From Amorphophallus konjac (Eukaryota; Streptophyta; Magnoliopsida; Alismatales; Araceae), in the NCBI GenBank assembly GCA_022559845.1, contig CM040118.1, positions 445,220,053 through 445,284,052 of the forward strand: DNA of 64,000 bases. The letters run 5' to 3'. The translations under genes were made by a program, and so were the position numbers. Under the pieces are notes generated by a model. That model saw only the letters and a program-made list of their open reading frames with translations. It made no database searches and was not told where the DNA came from. Shown piece after piece: positions 11,720 to 23,129 of this stretch; within the stretch, counting starts at the first letter, position 1, and every line of letters begins with the position of its first letter.

Positions 11720-12120
11720 AGTCAAAAGGGGTATTTGTCACCCGAAGGGACGGAGAGAAGAGTTTGTTGATTCAAAATGGATACTCGTCGCCCGAAGGGA
11801 CGGAGAGGAGAGTTCGTTGATTCGAAAGGGATATTCATCGCCCGAAGGGACAAAGAGAAGTGTTCGTTGATTCAAAAGGGATATTCATCACCCGAAGGGA
11901 TGGAGAGAAGAGTTTGTTGATTCAGCGGGTGACGCCAATGTTTACGTCGCATACATTCAATGACCGGGACAGAAGGTCCAAGTCAAAAGGGATATTCGTC
12001 ACCCGAGGGGACGGAGAGAAAAGTTTGTTGATTCAATGACCTGGACGGCATGTCCAAGTCAAAGGGGTATTCGTCACCCGAGGGGATGGAGAGAAGAGTT
12101 TGTTCATTCAATGACCTAGA
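11720..12120. repeat. about 55-bp tandem units around GTCACCCGAAGGGAC
   Basis: Six or more units repeat AAAAGGGATATTCGTC, ACCCGAAGGGACGGAG and GAGTTTGTTGATTCAA in that order. The core GTC-a-CCC...GGGAC can form a short hairpin with one bulged base. Unit length is near 60 bp and units differ by a few bases. No coding content is seen. Confidence 0.8.
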
Positions 12121-12329
12121 CGGGAGGTCTTGGTTAAAAGTGGGTTGTTCGTCCATGCCGATGGAGTCCCGGGAGCAGACGTGGTTTGTTTGTCTCTTGA
12201 AGTATTCGTTGGTACGGGGTTGGTCTCAGTGCCAGGAAAGGGGGTTGATTCCTCACCTGAACGGCAGGTTCGGGCCAAGGTGAAAGGGTATTTTATTCTT
12301 TAATGCGCCGGGGGTACCGACTGTATAAA

Positions 12330-12600
12330 GGGTCTTTCAATTCTTTGGTTGGACGGAAGGTCTGAACCAGAGTGGAGAGAAATCTTTTTTAGTTCTCCAG
12401 CCGGACGGAAGATCTGATCTAGAGTGGAAGGATCTTTTTGTTCTCTAGCCGGACGGAAGGTCTGATCTAGAGTGAAAGGGTCTTTTTATTCTCTAACTGG
12501 ACGGAAGGTCCGATCTAGAGTGGAAAGAATCTTTTAGTTCTCCGGCCGGACGGAAGATCCGAACCAGAGTGGAGAGAGTCTTTTTGTTCTTTAATGCACC
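12330..12600. repeat. about 50-bp tandem units, GGACGGAAGGTCTGATCTAG
   Basis: Five units repeat CCGGACGGAAGGTCTGA, TCTAGAGTGGAAAG and a TCTTTTTGTTCTCTA tail. The array follows the CACCCGAAGGGAC array with which it shares GGACGGA, so one may have given rise to the other. Confidence 0.75.
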
Positions 12601-12900
12601 GTGGGTACTGGCTACGGGATCCGAACCCGAGAAAGTGGGCCGCAAGGGCCAAAATCGGTGTTACGGAAGTAGGCCATGAAGGCCGAAGTCGGGGAAGCGG
12701 GCTACGAGAGCCGCAATCGAGAAGCTGGCTACAAAAGCCAAAATTGGGGAGCAGACTGTGAAAGCCCGAATTGGGGAAGTGGACTGTAGAAGCCGAAGTT
12801 GGGAGATTAGCAAGTCGCGAAGGCGGGAAGTAGGCCGTGGGGGCCAAGATTGGGCTGTACGAGCCAGAACTGGGAAAGCGGGTTGCGATAGCCGACATTG
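12600..12900. repeat. GGCY-N5-RGCC hairpin array with compensated arms
   Basis: Units of about 30 bp contain paired 4-5 base arms around five-base loops: GGCC-gcaag-GGCC, GGCC-atgaa-GGCC, GGCT-acgag-AGCC, TGGCT-acaaa-AGCCA, GGCC-gtggg-GGCC, GGCT-gtacg-AGCC. C/G pairs in some units are replaced by T/A pairs in others, with loops that do not match. Spacers carry a GAAGTYGGGAAAG motif. Confidence 0.85.
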
Positions 12901-13244
12901 ATTTTTTTTTCTCTTTTTTATTCAAGCATGCAAGCACTCATCGGCAGACATAACATAAATATACGCAAAGTAGCTCCCTCTATAGGGGATGGGATAGGGA
13001 CATTGCCCATAATTCACAAACGGAGTGCGGGCTAGGAGGCACAGCTAAGGGGTGGTGCACCCGTCAAGAGGATATCGCATGCCTTGCATGCACAACTTAA
13101 ATTCACGCATTTCACCCGAGACAATTCTCTGTGGCGCGGAGGAGCAAACATGTGAACAAAAGGCCCTAAACATAGAGATATGCAGGTTTTCTAAGTAACA
13201 CTCGAGGATTATTGTAGCACCTACATGTGGGTTTCAGGCTCTCG

Positions 13245-13520
13245 ATTCCGGTAGCTTCGTACAGCCCCCATTTGTTTATTTTGGTAGCGGGTTTCACCGT
13301 TCGGCGCAAGTCTATTCATTTATTTCAGTGGGGATTTCCGGCTACTAGGATTCGTCCTTGTTGAAATTCTATTGCGGACTCCACCATTTAACGCGAGTTT
13401 CCTCATGTGTCTCAATAGGGATTCCCGGCTACTAGGCTTCATCCTTATTGAAATTCGTTTCACCATTTCGCGCGAGTCTCCTCATGTGTCTCAATGGAGA
13501 TTCCCGACTACTCAGATTCA
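13245..13520. repeat. three 80-100 bp tandem units, CTCAATGGGGATTCCCGGCTACTA
   Basis: Three units share CGCGAGTCTCCTCATGTG, TCTCAATAGGGATTCCCG and GCTACTAGGATTCATCCTTG. They are longer and better conserved than the arrays to their left. The unit includes GGGATTCCCG, close to a palindrome. Confidence 0.8.
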
Positions 13521-13606
13521 TGTTTCTCTCTTTTTTTTTCATCATTTTTTCTTTTTTTTAAAGTGGGGGTTGGCAGCTTTTTCCTCACGATTACCTTTCG
13601 CGTAAG

Positions 13607-15072
13607 TGTAAGAATTCAAGTATCCATAGAGTGCTAGAAGAAAGTCGGGCAATCCCTATGGTTGAAGACCATTGAACACGTTAAGTGCGGAGTGTGAACG
13701 TGTCACATAGACATTAAAAAGAAAGAAGATTTAATTTCTTAAAAGAGAGAGAAGTTAAAAAAAGAAGATGAGATGATATGATATATGATGGGAAACAAGG
13801 AGAAGGAATAAAAAAGGATAGCATGTGATGCTCTAAAGGAGGGTGATCGCCAGAGGGGTTACCTCAAAAATAAAAGGATGATCGCATGTACCTTGTGAAG
13901 AAGCGGGTGAGATTGTGAGTCCTTTTCTTCCTCCTTCTACCGGCTAGCCGATGAAGGGAGTTCTTATCTTGATTACCCTTGTAAGACAAACAAAGATAAG
14001 CAAATAATATGGATTAGTCAAAGTGTAGTATCAATGCTCACAATAAAGAGGACCATGCAACATAAATATTAACACACATGGTGTGTTTTGTTTAAACCCC
14101 TAAGAGGAGTGAAAGGTGGGAGATATATGCTATGGATGCAAATGAATAGTATGTGATATGCAGAGAAGGATATATGATGCAAAGATGTATTGTGACTTCT
14201 AGCAAAGATGGCTAGAAAGAGATGTGTGAGATGAGTGAAAAGAAAAACTAAAGAGGAAGAGGGTGCCCTTCTGCTGTTGCTGCAGCAGTAAAGGGAGAGA
14301 ACAAAGAGGGAGCGCCTCAGCCGCAGCAGGAAGACCGCAGGAGGAAGACCACCGCCGTGAAAACGCAATAGAAAACTCTGCGGAAGACTTTGTTAGCAGA
14401 ATATCAAAAGTCCCTCTCTTTCAATCGAAATTTCTCTTCTCTAATAGAATTCTCTCTCTCGCGGGTGGCCTTCAAGGAAGGGTATTTATAGAGTTTAAGA
14501 TCTAGTTCTAATGGGATTAAAACTAGAGATAAGCTTCTAGAATATGGATTGACTTCCAAGGAAAGGATCGAGATAAAAAGATAGAAAGATTTACTCTGCA
14601 AGGAAGCAGCAGCAGAAACAGATACGGAAGCTAAATGACGACATCAGGGTGGTCGCGAATTGAAATGACGACCGCACACACAGTCGCTAATTCCTGGATT
14701 AATTTTATAGCAATAAATAACTTTCCATATTTAAAAATAGGAAATGACGCCTGCATGGAATGGCGTCAATTATTACGCGCCTTCGAACCAGCCGTTAATT
14801 CCTTGAATTTTATTTTAAATAGAATTTTGTAAAACCAAGAAATACCAGGAAATGACGCCTGCGAGAACGGTCATCAATTAATGAAATAGCGACACCCATA
14901 GAGTCGTCAATTAAATGACGCCCTGCTGACAGACGCTAATAAAAAAATATTCCAAAAAAATACCAAATAAATTAGAAAAACTTCATATTAAGCCAATATT
15001 GACGTCCACTTTGGGACATTACATCGTGACATGAGATTTACTCAATATAACATCGATTTTAGCGTGTCTACA
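13607..15072 (-). repeat. E3 3' LTR (1.47 kb)
   Basis: On the minus strand it starts TGTAGACACGCTAAAATC (15072) and ends CTTGAATTCTTACA (13607). It aligns loosely with the E2 LTRs in several blocks, such as TGATCGCC and GATTACCCTTGTAA. The 14630-14945 part carries hairpin units including a perfect one, TGACGCC (14745-14751) with GGCGTCA (14762-14768). GTAAG at 13602-13606 may be one target duplication copy; no partner was found. Confidence 0.75.
14481..14493 (-). promoter_or_regulatory. TATA box of the E3 LTR
   Basis: The minus strand reads CTCTATAAATACC about 580 bp from the LTR start, in the position held by CTATAAATAG in E1 and E2. Confidence 0.65.
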
Positions 15073-15720
15073 GCTGCCCCGCCTTGGCATCTGCTTTGCA
15101 AGGGAGTGAGACGGAATGAAGTGAAAGTGCAACGAGCGGAATGAAGTAGGAACGGACTGAAAAGTAGATGTCAAGGTGTGATGTGACACGCCTCCAACAC
15201 TAAGCGTTGGAAACCTTTCCACGATTCTGAATAAAATAACCTCGGATGGTTACAAGAAAGCCATGATTGACTGGATGAAGGAACTAAGCTAATAACTGAA
15301 ATGTGCATGCGGGCACAAAAGGAAAAGACACCATTGGAGAGCGGTTACCAGCCAATGTGGACGTGCTACAACCAAGGTGAGTTTGCAGAAAAATAAAGTG
15401 AAGTGAGGTAGGAATCCCATGAATGAATGCTTTCAAGGAACCAGCCTCAGCGGCTTCAAGGAGAACATAGTACTCGATTTTGAATGGAATATCTCATGTC
15501 AACTCAAATTAAGAACAAGTGGCCCTCATTACTGGCTTAATATGAGAATTTTCATCATTAAAGCTCAAAGTCTGACATGATGCATGCTGGGTTAAAAGGA
15601 AAAATTAAAACAAACTAAAAATAGAAAATAATCAAGGATAATATTGCTAAACCATCCAGACTTGATTTATTGTGAAGAGGCGGGTTCAAAGACCACGTCC
15701 ACCTCATGACTGTTCTTTTT
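15073..15720 (-). other. E3 3' untranslated region next to LTR, with candidate polypurine tract
   Basis: The minus strand directly before the LTR reads AAGGCGGGGCAGC, the likely polypurine tract, and E2 has the same sequence at 48793. The remaining 600 bp matches E2 in patches (TGGACGTGCTACA, AATCAAGGATAATATTG). I see no gene. Confidence 0.65.
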
Positions 15721-17660
15721 GTTCTGCTCTTCCTTTCTTATTAATGCTCCCAGACTGGGGTGTATTTCTCTTAATGTGTCCCCAGGTTGGGGTGTAACTT
15801 TTCTTCTGTGCCCCTAAGCGGGGTGTATCTTTCATGGCTTCTAGGCCCCCAAACGGGGTGTAACTTCTGCTTCTTATGCCCCCATGGCGGGGGTATACTT
15901 CTCTTCATATGCCCCTAAGCCGGGGTGAGTTTTTTTGCTTCTTGTGCCCCCAAGGTGGGGGGTATATCTCTTCTTCAAATGCCCCTAAGCCGGGGTGTAT
16001 TCTTTATGGCTTTTATACCCCTAGAGCGGGGTGTGTCTCTTCTTCAAGTGCCCCTAAGTCGGGGTGTATTCTATTTCGAATGCCCCTAAGCTAGGGTGTA
16101 TTCTTTTGCTCTTTATACCCCCAGACAGGGGGTATTCCTTCTTCAAATTCCCCTAAGCTGGGGTGTATTCTTTTGCTTCCTTATGCCCCCGAACCGGGGT
16201 GTTTTTTTTCTTCAGATCCCCCAAAGCCGGGGTGTATGCCTCTTTGCTTCTATGCCCCTATGCGGGGTGTATTCTTCTGCTTCTTATGCCCCCAGACCAG
16301 GTGTAGCTTTCTTTCTTGTGCCCCCATGAGGGGTGTGTTTTGCTTCTTGTTCACCCAAGATAGAATGTGTCTTTTCTTCACGTGCCTCTAGATCAGGGTG
16401 TAACTCTATCGCTTGTTATGCCCCCTAGGCCAGGGTAGATTCCTCTGCTTCTTCTGCCCCAGAGTGGGGTATATTTCTCTTCGTATTCCCCTAAGCCGGG
16501 GTGAATTCCTTTTGTTTCATATGCCCCCGTGCGGGGGTATGTTTCTTCTTCAAATGCCCCTAGGCCGGGGTGTAGCTCTTTTGTTTCTTATGCCCCGGGG
16601 TGGGGTGTAACTTCTTGGTTCTTCTACCCCTCAAGGCAGGGCCTATTTCCCTACTTATGCCCCCGGAGGGGGGGGGGGTACAGCTCCTTGCCTCTTATGC
16701 CCCCATGGAGGGGTATAGTCTTTGCTTCTTATGCCCCATGGCAGGGTGTGTTCCTTTTTCAAATGCCCCTAAGCCGGGGTTCAACTCTGTTTCTTCTTAT
16801 GCCCCCAGGTCGGGGTGAATTCTTCTCACGCGCCCCCGAGTCGGGGTGTATTCTCTTCATGTGCCCCCAGGAGCGGGGTGTATTCTTTCTTGCCTCTTAT
16901 GCCCCCATGGCGGGGTATATTTCTTCTTCTTATTCCCCATCACAGGGTGTACCTTTTGCTTCTTATGCCCCGATGGCGGGGTGTAGTCCTTGCTTCTTAT
17001 GCCCCCATATCGGGGTGGATGCCTGCTCCATGTGCTCCCAAGGTGGGGTGTAACTCTTTATGTATTCTATGCCCCCAGGCAGGGTGTGTTTCGCTTCTTT
17101 ATGCCCCCCGGGAGAAGGTTCGATTCTTGGCTTCATATGTCCCTCAGCCGGGGGTATGTTTTGCTTCTTGTGCCCCCAAAGTGGGGTGTATTTTGCTTTT
17201 TGTGCCCCCACACAAGGGTGTATCTTCTGCTTCTTATGTCCGCAGAGCGGGGTGTAATTCTCTATGTCTTCTATGCCCCCAGGCAAGTTGTGCTTTGCTT
17301 CTTTTACCCCCTCATGGTGGGGTATTGTCTTTGCTTCTTATGCCCCCATAGCGAGGTGCAGTTTCTTGGCTCTTGTGCCCCCATGGTGGGGTATGTTTCT
17401 TCCTGTGCCCCCGAGTCGGGGTGTGGCTTCTTCTTTTCATGCCCCTAGATCGGGGTGGATGTCCCTTTCATGCACCCCTAGATTGGGGTGTACGTTGCTT
17501 TCATGCCCCCAGACCGGGGGTGTGGCTTTTGCTCCCATGCACCCAGGCCGGGTTTTTTTTTTGCTTTCGTGCCCCCAGGCCGGGATGTATTCTGATTCTA
17601 GTGCCCCCATGGTGGGGTGTATTTTACTTTTTTGTGCCTCCATGCCGAGGTAGATGCATG
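15720..17660. repeat. 1.9-kb CCCC-N5-GGGGTGT hairpin array of E3
   Basis: About forty to fifty degenerate units of 35-50 bp read ATGCCCCTAAGCCGGGGTGT followed by a T/C-rich spacer ending in TTGCTTCTT. Each core has C-run and G-run arms that can pair, with loops of 4-8 bases, for example arms at 15912-15915 and 15922-15925. Arm length changes together in some units (CCCCC with GGGGG). A run of G occurs near 16666-16678. Many overlapping ORFs on both strands are translations of the units. Confidence 0.9.
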
Positions 17661-17813
17661 TTCTCTTCGAGAGTCATGGCCGTGCTTGGCCTGATTGCTA
17701 TAAAGCATCCCCCACAGCGGACAGGAATTCATCAAGCTATAGCTGCGGCTTGTTGGACCTTCTAACAGCCACTCGAGGGACCGTCTTGTGCCGGATAGAG
17801 GCAGCAGGAAGGT
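17661..17813. other. unassigned sequence between E3 array and H
   Basis: This short stretch continues on the far side of H at 32880. It has no repeat or gene. Somewhere in this stretch or in 32880-33470 the E3-derived DNA must join X leader DNA, but I cannot place the join. Confidence 0.4.
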
Positions 17814-17818
17814 GGAAC
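17814..17818. repeat. target site duplication of H, left copy (GGAAC)
   Basis: GGAAC precedes the H LTR here and follows the other LTR at 32875-32879. A 5-bp duplication is what gypsy integrases make, and it ties the two distant LTRs into one insertion. Confidence 0.85.
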
Positions 17819-19907
17819 TGTCACGCCCCGAACCGATAGCAGCGGAACATGTCGTTTACTCGGAACGTGGCAGTTAAACAGTCGAGTCGATCAGAGTATA
17901 GCCATTCCACAAAATATAATTTAGAAAAAATAACAAATTTCATTTCAATTATAAGTTCATTACAATTTGGACCCAATAAAAGAAAAGACTCAATAACGAA
18001 AAATTACAATGAGAAACTTGACTAGACTTAACGTAAGACACAAGATAGCCAAACTAGATGGTTCGTCTAGATGTCGGAGTACTCATCACTCTTGCCCTTG
18101 CCCATCATGTTCGGTCTCGTCATCGCTAAGGCCATCACCTGAAAAATATTGGAATACGCAGGGTGAGCGAACGCTCAGTAGGACTTAATATCTCAAGCTC
18201 CAAGCAAGCTTCAAGTGAATTACATGTTAACATGCTTATGCAAGTCATGCAAAGTATAAGAAATTAAGAACTATAATGGCACGCGATAAATTCACGAACG
18301 ATAAGAAATAGACAGGATAAGAACAAGTAGATTGATGAGAGGGTATATCAAGAACCTTCATGATGAGATAACGGTACTTTCAATAAGATAACTCAAGAAC
18401 ATTCATGATGGACAATATAGAAGTAAGTCACTCACTATATAGAGTTGCCAGGACACTAAGGGGAAATCATGATAATATGATAGCCCCTCTAATAAGGTAA
18501 TTCAAGATCTTTTCATGATGAACAATAAGTTGTGGAAGGGTATACTATGATGGCAATTGCTCCCGATCATCACTATCACGTGAGCTTTTGCACATCTAGC
18601 ACTACATAGGATTGGCCAATGCGCTAAAGGGTAATCCCGAAGATATGACCGCCCCACATGGAAATAAGTTATAGATAACTATAGGTGGTGAATGCCAGCA
18701 CTCGATCATCGTATATCGGTAAACGTTTGGACTTTGCCTCGCATAATAGGGTCAGATCAGGACCCGTAGCATTTACAATGTCATTTTATTGGGACCCATA
18801 GCCCCTGACATTTTGTCTAGACTAATTCCATATTAATAGCCAAGAATTTCAAGGATCAAGCATGTACGAACAATAGTGTAGATTTCATTGAACAGAGATT
18901 CATGATAGACCTTGACAAGTCTAGTACAATGGCACACAAAAACTGAGATAATTCGAGAAATCTGGGAGATTGGTGTCCCGTCAAAGCACCGTATATTTAG
19001 GAAGTCACGCCCACAGTGGTGGTCACTCATTCTCTGAACAAAGCATTGAAGAATTGGTGCCTCCACAATACGGTTGCTTTTACATTAAGCGCCCGCCAAT
19101 AAGGTCACCCCTTCAACATGCTCATGACAGAAAACGGCGATAACCAATGTAGTCGCTAATCAAATTAGCACCTTATAAGTCAGATAGAGATAGATCTCTC
19201 ACAGAATCGCCATAACAGTGTTCTATGAGGGCCGGGTGTCATGTTTTCTTCAGAGGGACATGACTGTAACATGGTGTAAAGGGTTTTTATGGTACAACCT
19301 GCTCGGCTACCTTGAGAGAATCCAAGGCTAGCGTAGACTTACGGAGGTCTCTATGACATAATCGCTAGTCTGAAGGAACGGAATGTCCCGCGGAGTGCTC
19401 AAACGTCACAGAGAGTTAAGGGGTATACAATACGGGACCTCATCTACGGATTGAGATGAGAGTGCCAAGCGATACCCACGGTGAAGGGTTGGACCACGGT
19501 GAAACAATCGGACAGAGAAATGGCATCCTGTGTGGCAAGCGCTAATACAAATAGCGGCTGTCATTCCAAGCGCAGATTGATTAACACATTTTCATTTAAA
19601 TGTATGAATATGTTAATTAAAGAATTTGCATCCATTAAGAGAGACGCTAATTCTAAAATTAACTATAATTGATACCTGTGAGTGACGTCATTCATTAATT
19701 AGTGTCCACTTGGAGGGACATTAATTTTTTTTTCCAACTCAACTCATCTAATGGATTGAAGGGAGAGTGCACCCCTTTCCAAGGGAAAGGAATGTTCTCA
19801 CTCCACCTTCTCCCCACTAGATGGACATTTTATTAAAAAGATGTGATGGAGTACATAAGGGAGGAAGCCTCCTGAAATGCAGTGAAGGAAAGCAAAAAAT
19901 ACAAGGG

Positions 19908-20606
19908 CTAAACTCGCCGAACACGGATATTCGAAATACATGAGGCATCGGCCTTAGCATAGGCTTTGGCCACTACTGGAAGCTCCCTTATAGAAAAGTA
20001 CTCAGAATTATGACCCATATCTACAACATGTTTCACCAATGAGTCTACAAGTTGATTGGCTTCCCTATAAATGTGGATAATTGGACATTTGCATGTAGTA
20101 AACATATCCATCAATTGTCTCCACCATGGGAGCAGGGACCACGGTGGGCTGCCAATGCCTTTCAGAAGCTCAATCAACGCCTTAGAATTTGTATATATAA
20201 TGGAGATGGAGATGTTGTGAAGATCGACTAGACGGAGGCCATCAAGAAGTGCTCTCCCTTCGGCCACCATGCTAGTACCTCTATCATAATAATAGGAAAA
20301 GCCCAGCAAAAAATTACCTTGGGCATCTCTAAAACAGCCTCCTCCTCCTGAGATTCCCAGATTACCCTTGCTAGATCCATCAACATTTAAAGCATAAGCC
20401 ACTGTCGGGGTTTTCCAGCACACTGTGATGAGTTGCAGTGCCTTACAATGAATAGAGAGACCCATATGCTGTAAAGTCTAAAGGTATGGAAAACTGATAT
20501 CCCTGTTAAAGGTGGTCAGCCTGAGAATATGAGCTACCTCATCTTGGATCTGAAGGCCCATCCGCGAGAAATTTGCTTTGCTGCCCTCAAATATGGATAA
20601 GCACCT
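19908..20606 (-). pseudogene. LINE ORF2 C-terminus: RNase H domain (broken, catalytic Asp lost)
   Basis: This continues the RT frame after TAG 20607-20609 and has another TAG at 20478-20480. Counting from the ATG at 20463-20465, the RNase H fold shows LNVDGSS (D29), AEGRALLDGL (E69), YTNSKALIEL and NQLVDSLVKH (D141). The third acidic residue, normally Asp in a TDSK motif, is Asn at 93, which one G-to-A change explains. The domain would have removed RNA from the hybrid during insertion. It ends at a normal stop, 19908-19910, and a 3' UTR of about 175 bp leads to the A-tail. Confidence 0.85.
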
Positions 20607-23129
20607 CTATTTCAAAATGCCCCATATAATCATCATAGTTCGCAACAAATTGATAAATCCCTGTGGCCTGGTGATAGCTGAGTCATTGATAGTGACTTGT
20701 AACCTTCTCCTAATGGAAGTTATCATTAAGTGTGAAGCATTCAAGAGAGGGCCAAATTTATTCCATAAGAAGGATGCTATTTCACTTATGACGAAAAGGT
20801 GATCTAAGTCTTCAATACGGTGCGAACTAAAACAGCAACTGCAACAAGAGGCCAGTTGTATGCCCTTCTGTTGAATTTTGTCATCAACAGGGACTACATG
20901 ATTCAACAATTTCCAATAAAATAGAGATGCATGGGGAGGGAACTTAGAATTCCATAACTTGGCTAAATGAAACTCAGGATGATGCTCTTTAATATGGCTG
21001 TAAGTAGATTTAAACTCAAATCTACCCGAGTGTGAAAAGGACCATATAGGAATGTCATCCCCCTCATGAAAGGCATAACTTTGAATTTCATATTTCAAGT
21101 TGTTATCCATAATCTTTTGCCAAACTGGGTGTTGGTGATTGGCAAGAACATCATGAACCGAACAAATGTCAAATTGCGGTTCAAGTTGTTGACTGAGATA
21201 ATCTGAAATAGGCTTTCCTTTATACCAATTGTCTTTGATAAAGTTAGTGTTTACACCATTGAAAAAAAATTTCCTCATGCCTGCCAATAGAATGGATAGG
21301 GCTTTTATAAAGTCCCTGTGTTTAATACCAGCAGGGAAAGGGATTCTACAGTCCGAAATATGCTGCCCCTTGATATACTTTTTCCTGACAAAGTTAGCCC
21401 AGAGGGAGTTGTTGTGTAAAGAGGACCATAATTGCTTAACATATGAGCAGAGTTGGATGTCCCGAAGACTACGAATTCCCAATCCTCCCATAGACTGAGG
21501 ACAGCAAATCTTGTCCATGGGGACCCAATGTCTCCTGTGAACAGAGTCTAGGCCTTGCCAAAAAAAATTAGCACAGATGCATCCCACTTGCTTACTTATT
21601 GTGTAGGGGATAGATGTGGAGCTAACCGTATAAATGGGAATGGCAGAAATAACAGATTTAATCAGAGAGATTCTACCTGCCTGAGATAGATATTTGCTCT
21701 GCCAACCCATCAGTTTAGCATTAATTTTGTCCAGTATAAACTTGAAGTGAGGCACTTTGCTTCTACCTTTAAAAAGAGGTATGACTAAATAGACAATGCT
21801 GTCTGATTTGTGCTGGAACCCAGTTAAGTGATGGATCTTCTCAATGGCCTGATTATGCATGTGTTTTGATGTAATAAAAGAGCTCTTATTGGGATTGAGC
21901 TGTTGCCCCGAAGAGCCTTCATAATTCTTTAAAAAGTCTAGTAAGGCTTTGATTGAGGATAAACCACCATTCATGAAAATAATAGCATCATCCGCAAATA
22001 GAATGTGAGAAATAGTCATCGCATGGCGAGGAACATGATAAAACTGACAACGGCCAGAGTTGAAAAACTGAGACAGACCCCTGCTCAACACCTCTTCAGC
22101 CAGAATAAAAAGAGTAGGGGCTAGGGGATCACCATGTCTAACGCCCTGAGTAGATTTAAAATAACCATGAACTTGGCCATTAAATGCAATGGAAAACCAG
22201 CAATTCATCAGAAGTTCAGCAATAAGGGACTTAAATCTGTGTGAGAAACCAAACCTTTGCAGAACATGAAGAATAAAGTCCCATTCAATACGGTCGTATG
22301 CTTTGGCCATATCAAGTTTGATAAGAATATTATGGCCCCTCACTGGCCTATCTAATTCCATGAATAATTCCTTAGCCAGCAAAAAATTTTCAGTGATACT
22401 TCTGCCTTGGATAAAACCACTTTGTTGCTCTGATATTATCAAAGGTAGGATGCACCTCAGTCTATTACTTATGACTTTAGAGACCACCTTGTAAATGAAG
22501 TTGCATAGACTAATTGGTCTAAAATCCACAAAAGTAGAAGGGTTTTTAATCTTGGGAATCAAACATAAAATGGAGGATGTAACACCCTTCGGGAGACACC
22601 ATCCCTGAAAAAAACTTTGTACAGCATCTACCACATCCTTGCCAACTATGTCCCAGCAAGAGGTAAAAAAAGAGCCAGTGAACCCATCAGGGCCAGGAGA
22701 ACTGTTACCTGAGGCAGAAAAAATAATGCTTTTGATCTCATCAGTTGTAGGGGTAGAACATAAGGAGATATTTTGGTCGTCAGAAACCAAATTGGGAATG
22801 AACTCCAGGATCTACTCATTGATGGAATGCTCCTCAGATGACAATAGAGATTTAAAATAATCCAGAGCTCCATTCATTAGTGAAGACTGATCATCCACCC
22901 AGACCCCATTAATCTGTAGTTTGTGAATGAAAGCCCTTTGTCTTCTGATTTTAGTATAATTGTGAAAGAATTGAGTGTTCCGGTCACCGTATTTAAGCCA
23001 TTGGATTTTGGATTTTTGATACCAGAAGATTTCTTCTCTATGAAGGGCCAATCTCATATCAGCATTAGCTTTAGATAGATTCAGCCGATTCTCAATAGAA
23101 GGATTGTTGTCAAAGACTTCTTGAGATAA
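20607..23129 (-). pseudogene. LINE ORF2 middle: reverse transcriptase (broken)
   Basis: The frame is continuous from 23129 to 20607 except for TAG at 22812-22814. It opens with the linker typical of plant LINEs (WLKYGDRNTQFFH near 22985). Counting from the ORF start at 22790, RT motifs are FRPISLCN (90-97), the KLDMAKAYD box (158-166), GDPLAPTLFILAEE (220-233) and the FADD active site (265-268). Near the end is a zf-RVT-like segment with PPHASLFYWKLLNH and a Cys cluster. RT residues look intact; the breaks are stops only. The enzyme would have primed reverse transcription at the nicked target. Confidence 0.92.

Larger units (their letters stand above)
11045..13606 (-). other. X 3' non-coding region, built from five successive tandem arrays
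   Basis: This 2.56 kb lies between the X 3' LTR and the E3 insertion. No ORF resembles a protein. From low to high coordinate it holds a pyrimidine tract, TCGGCT hairpin units, CACCCGAAGGGAC units, GACGGAAGGTC units, GGCY..RGCC hairpin units, and about 95-bp units near 13245-13520, each listed separately. Between 12900 and 13240 I see no repeat or gene. Long arrays between coding DNA and the 3' LTR are known from Tat-lineage elements, which fits X as a non-autonomous relative. Confidence 0.65.
13607..17660 (-). mobile_element. E3: 3' part of an E-family LTR element inserted in X
   Basis: The unit consists of an LTR (13607-15072) and adjoining 3' internal DNA (15073 to about 17660), read on the minus strand. 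The internal DNA next to the LTR matches the same position in E2 (48793-49390), including CTGCCCCGCCTTGGC and GGGGAGCGGTTACCAG-like blocks. So it belongs to this LTR and not to X. No 5' LTR, primer site or ORF of E3 is visible; that half is either deleted or lost in the region around the H insertion. It is a different subfamily from E1/E2 because its array is CCCC..GGGG and not TCCGGA. Confidence 0.65.

Noticed and set aside
15720..17660. CRISPR-like look of regularly spaced short inverted repeats
   Set aside because: Units are degenerate, spacers are repeats of each other, there are no cas genes, and the DNA is plant nuclear.
15876..17765. Many overlapping plus-strand ORFs with MPLSRGV and CAPRSGV-like repeats
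   Set aside because: All three frames are open over the tandem array, which shows repeat translation and not coding.
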